Origin: JBBRLG01 sp038231495
GTDB taxonomy: Bacteria > Planctomycetota > Planctomycetia > Gemmatales > Gemmataceae
Direction of reading: 5' to 3'
Assembly (NCBI GenBank): GCA_038231495.1
Contig: JBBRLG010000355.1
Coordinates: 1-8,000 of the forward strand
Length of the DNA stretch: 8,000 nucleotides
Each line of letters starts with the position of its first letter. Position 1 is the stretch's first letter. The translations under genes were made by a program, and so were the position numbers. Of the stretch, positions 6,087 through 8,000 are shown piece by piece. The notes under the pieces are model-generated. The model ran no database searches. It was not told the DNA's origin and was given only the letters and a program-made list of their open reading frames with translations.

Positions 6087-7165
6087 GGCTGGCCCGGTTC
6101 GTCGTAAGGAAGCTTGGAGTGTGGCTGCACGTCGGGGCCACGGCGGTTGTTGATGTCGGCACCCGGCTGTCCCGGCTGGCGGTTGCCTTCCGGGCTGAAA
6201 CCTGCCTGAATTGCCGGGCCACGCGCCAGCAGTTCCGGCGGCGTCGTCACCGCGCCGTAGCGCAGCAGCAGGCCGCCGACCAGCACGCACGCCGCAGCTG
6301 CCGGCACGCCCCAGGGCCGCCGGGAACCGACCATGACGTGGATCAGGAGCGGTGCCAGCACGCCCACGGCCAGCGTGCCGAACACCAGGATTTGACCGTG
6401 CATCGTCAGCAACACCGGCGTTAAGTTGTCGCCGAGCGACGCGGCGAACGCGCCCAGGACGATCAGTTCCAGCCCCAGAGCCAGCGGCTCCGCGCCGCCG
6501 AGCCGTTCGCGCGCCGCCTCCGTGCCGAGATTCTTCCACCAGGCGATGAGCGTTATCGCCGCCAGGCTAGTCGAGGCTGCCGACGCCAGGAACAAGGGTG
6601 CCAGCCAGGTCGTATCGCTCCACATCGGCTGGTTAGTGGCGGTCAGCAGCGCGCCGGTGTACGACGCGACGAAGAAACCCGAAACGCAGCCGATGATATG
6701 CAGAACGAGGTGCGGCCACCGTTGCAGCAGCAAGCGGCCCGGCAAGCGGTTCGGCCACATTGAGGCGACGAACGACGCGCAGGTGCAAGCGCCGAAGACC
6801 GCCAGCCCCCAGGACCCGGCCGACATCGGCGACCAGTATTTGAACATCGGCGCATGGACCGCCAGCCGCCAGCCCGCGCCGCTGAACGGGAACCCCTCGG
6901 CGAAGGCTTCTTTCGTGACCTCGGACTTGAGCATCATGTGCCAGAAGCGGTCGGGTCGGTCCAGGTCCGCGATCAGGAACACGGTGCAGAGCATGACGAG
7001 CGGGAACGCGATCAGGTAGGCAATTCGCGCCATTGTCCGATCTTCCTTGGAGCCGAACCACTCCAGAAGGATGGCAAGGAAGTACGACCCGGCCGCGATG
7101 CCGCCGAGGTAGAAGTAGGCGATGATCCAGAAGCCCCAATCCGGATTGGCTACCCAGAAGTTCAT
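6083..7165 (-). CDS. nrfD: NrfD/PsrC-type membrane subunit (formate dehydrogenase membrane subunit)
   Basis: A 360-residue integral membrane protein of the NrfD family, which passes electrons between a four-cluster Fe-S subunit and the quinone pool and carries no haem. About eight hydrophobic segments are seen, near 12-36, 46-67, 116-137, 152-175, 187-210, 226-246, 257-280 and 285-303. Family features are WIIAYFYLGGIAAGSYFLA at the start, ADLDRPDRFWHMML (66-79) and LLRYGAVTTPPELL near the end. From about residue 310 a polar Gly/Pro/Asn-rich tail of some 50 residues follows, longer than the family needs. The start ATG 7165-7163 overlaps the stop of the Fe-S subunit gene as ATGA and has SD AAGGGGG at 7172-7178 (minus sense). 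Its own stop overlaps the next start the same way. Specificity for formate rests on the FdhE gene downstream; other NrfD-linked molybdoenzymes are possible alternatives. Confidence 0.9.
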   Translation of the reverse strand: MNFWVANPDWGFWIIAYFYLGGIAAGSYFLAILLEWFGSKEDRTMARIAYLIAFPLVMLCTVFLIADLDRPDRFWHMMLKSEVTKEAFAEGFPFSGAGWRLAVHAPMFKYWSPMSAGSWGLAVFGACTCASFVASMWPNRLPGRLLLQRWPHLVLHIIGCVSGFFVASYTGALLTATNQPMWSDTTWLAPLFLASAASTSLAAITLIAWWKNLGTEAARERLGGAEPLALGLELIVLGAFAASLGDNLTPVLLTMHGQILVFGTLAVGVLAPLLIHVMVGSRRPWGVPAAAACVLVGGLLLRYGAVTTPPELLARGPAIQAGFSPEGNRQPGQPGADINNRRGPDVQPHSKLPYDEPGQP

Positions 7166-8000
7166 GACGCACCCCCTTCGGATGGGGGCGCATTCGTACT
7201 ACTGTCAGCCGACTCCGTGGTGCGAAGTCTAAAGCGGAAGAGAACGCCAAGTGCTACCAACAGGCCGGTAAAGACACTCCAAAACAGCGACCGCGGCACG
7301 CCCTGGCTCGGCACCTTCGGGTTGGACGGCAAACCATAAACCTCCGGCGCGTCCATCAGCAGGTAGAACGAATTCAAACCGCCCAATATCTTGTCGTCGG
7401 CACCGTAGAGCCGGGCCTGGGTCTGCCCCAGCTTGTGCAACTGCGTCACCCGTGCCTTGGCTTCCTGCTTCATCTGCCGCAACGGACCAAAGCGAATCGA
7501 CTTGGTCGGGCACGCCTGGGCGCAGGCCGGCGGCAGGCCTTGCTTGAGGCGGTCGTAACAGAACGTGCATTTCTGCGCGACGTGGCTGCGCTCACTCATG
7601 TGGATGACGCCGAACGGGCAGGCCGACACGCAGTCGCGGCAGCCGTTGCAGGCCGGCTCGTTGATGTACACCGTGTCGAACTCGGTGCGCAGGATCGCGT
7701 TCGTCGGGCACACTTCCAGACAGGGGGCGTGGGCGCAGTGCTTGCAAACGTCGGACATCATCAGCCACGCGGCCGAGGTGCGGTCGGCGTTGATCTGCTC
7801 GATGAACTTGACGTGCCGCCAGTTCACGTCGGAGAAGCTGCGCGTGTTGTCGTAACTGTCGCCGCTGAGGACGGGCAACTCCTGGCGCTTGCCCTGAAAG
7901 CCCTCGGCGGGCAGGTCGTTCCACTGGTGGCAGGCCACCTGGCACGCCTTGCAGCCGATGCACACGGTCGTATCGGTGTAGAAGCCTACGGGTTCAGCCA
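7162..8000 (-). CDS. Four-cluster [4Fe-4S] electron-transfer subunit, FdnH/FdoH-like (5' end outside the window)
   Basis: The visible 278 residues begin in-frame at 7998 with AEPVGFYTDTTVCIGCKACQ, so only a short N-terminus is missing. There are 16 cysteines in four groups, counted in the visible part: 13/16/19/23, 85/88/93/97, 117/120/123/127 and 144/147/159/163, enough for four [4Fe-4S] clusters. CIGCKACQVACHQWNDLP and the length match the beta subunits of membrane-bound formate dehydrogenases. A single hydrophobic helix near the C-terminus (SLFWSVFTGLLVALGVLFRF, about 237-256) would anchor it in the membrane, as in FdnH. It would carry electrons from the catalytic subunit, expected just upstream beyond 8000, to the NrfD-type protein. 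The gene is joined to the latter by an ATGA overlap. The first GTG inside the window (7965) sits within the first cluster motif and cannot be the true start. Related subunits serve other molybdoenzymes; FdhE favours formate. Confidence 0.9.
   Translation of the reverse strand, partial: AEPVGFYTDTTVCIGCKACQVACHQWNDLPAEGFQGKRQELPVLSGDSYDNTRSFSDVNWRHVKFIEQINADRTSAAWLMMSDVCKHCAHAPCLEVCPTNAILRTEFDTVYINEPACNGCRDCVSACPFGVIHMSERSHVAQKCTFCYDRLKQGLPPACAQACPTKSIRFGPLRQMKQEAKARVTQLHKLGQTQARLYGADDKILGGLNSFYLLMDAPEVYGLPSNPKVPSQGVPRSLFWSVFTGLLVALGVLFRFRLRTTESADSSTNAPPSEGGAS

Noticed and set aside
6087..6539. Upstream extension of the 120-residue gene
   Set aside because: It overlaps the NrfD gene in another frame and is Arg/Gly/Ala-rich shadow sequence; the ATGA overlap at 6083-6086 gives the natural start.

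Overview
The window is GC-rich bacterial DNA that most resembles a planctomycete of the Gemmataceae type. This rests on the style of the Rhs-like protein, the REC-GAF-kinase-REC architecture, an IS4-type transposase start and a heptameric ATGATGA repeat. The assignment comes from recall of family style, not from a database search. All intact genes share the same high-GC codon use.

Left part (1-1060), a scarred mosaic. The first 161 bases hold the start of an IS4-like transposase on the minus strand that runs off the left edge. A 13-bp inverted repeat carrying two Shine-Dalgarno (SD) copies separates it from a plus-strand Rhs-like N-terminal fragment. That fragment stops abruptly where the second half of a response-regulator receiver domain begins, probably the 3' remnant of a hybrid kinase that was interrupted. 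A perfect 34-bp inverted repeat made of 7-bp units follows (977-1060).

Middle part (1081-4853), three plus-strand genes. The first is an intact 711-residue hybrid sensor kinase (REC-GAF-HisKA-HATPase-REC), whose N-terminal receiver lacks the conserved lysine. The second is a 118-residue two-helix membrane protein of unknown function. The third is a medium-chain dehydrogenase/reductase that has lost the four structural-zinc cysteines.

Right part (4862-8000), a minus-strand operon that enters from the right edge. It encodes a four-cluster Fe-S subunit with a C-terminal membrane anchor, an NrfD-type membrane subunit, an unrecognised 120-residue protein and FdhE, with start/stop overlaps of 4, 4 and 23 bp. 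With FdhE present, this is most likely a membrane-bound formate dehydrogenase. The catalytic molybdenum/tungsten subunit would lie just upstream, outside the window. Electrons from formate would pass through the Fe-S subunit to the quinone-reactive NrfD protein, while FdhE helps mature the enzyme. The 120-residue protein is the least explained member of the operon.

No tRNA, rRNA, CRISPR array or convincing rho-independent terminator with a U-tract was seen.
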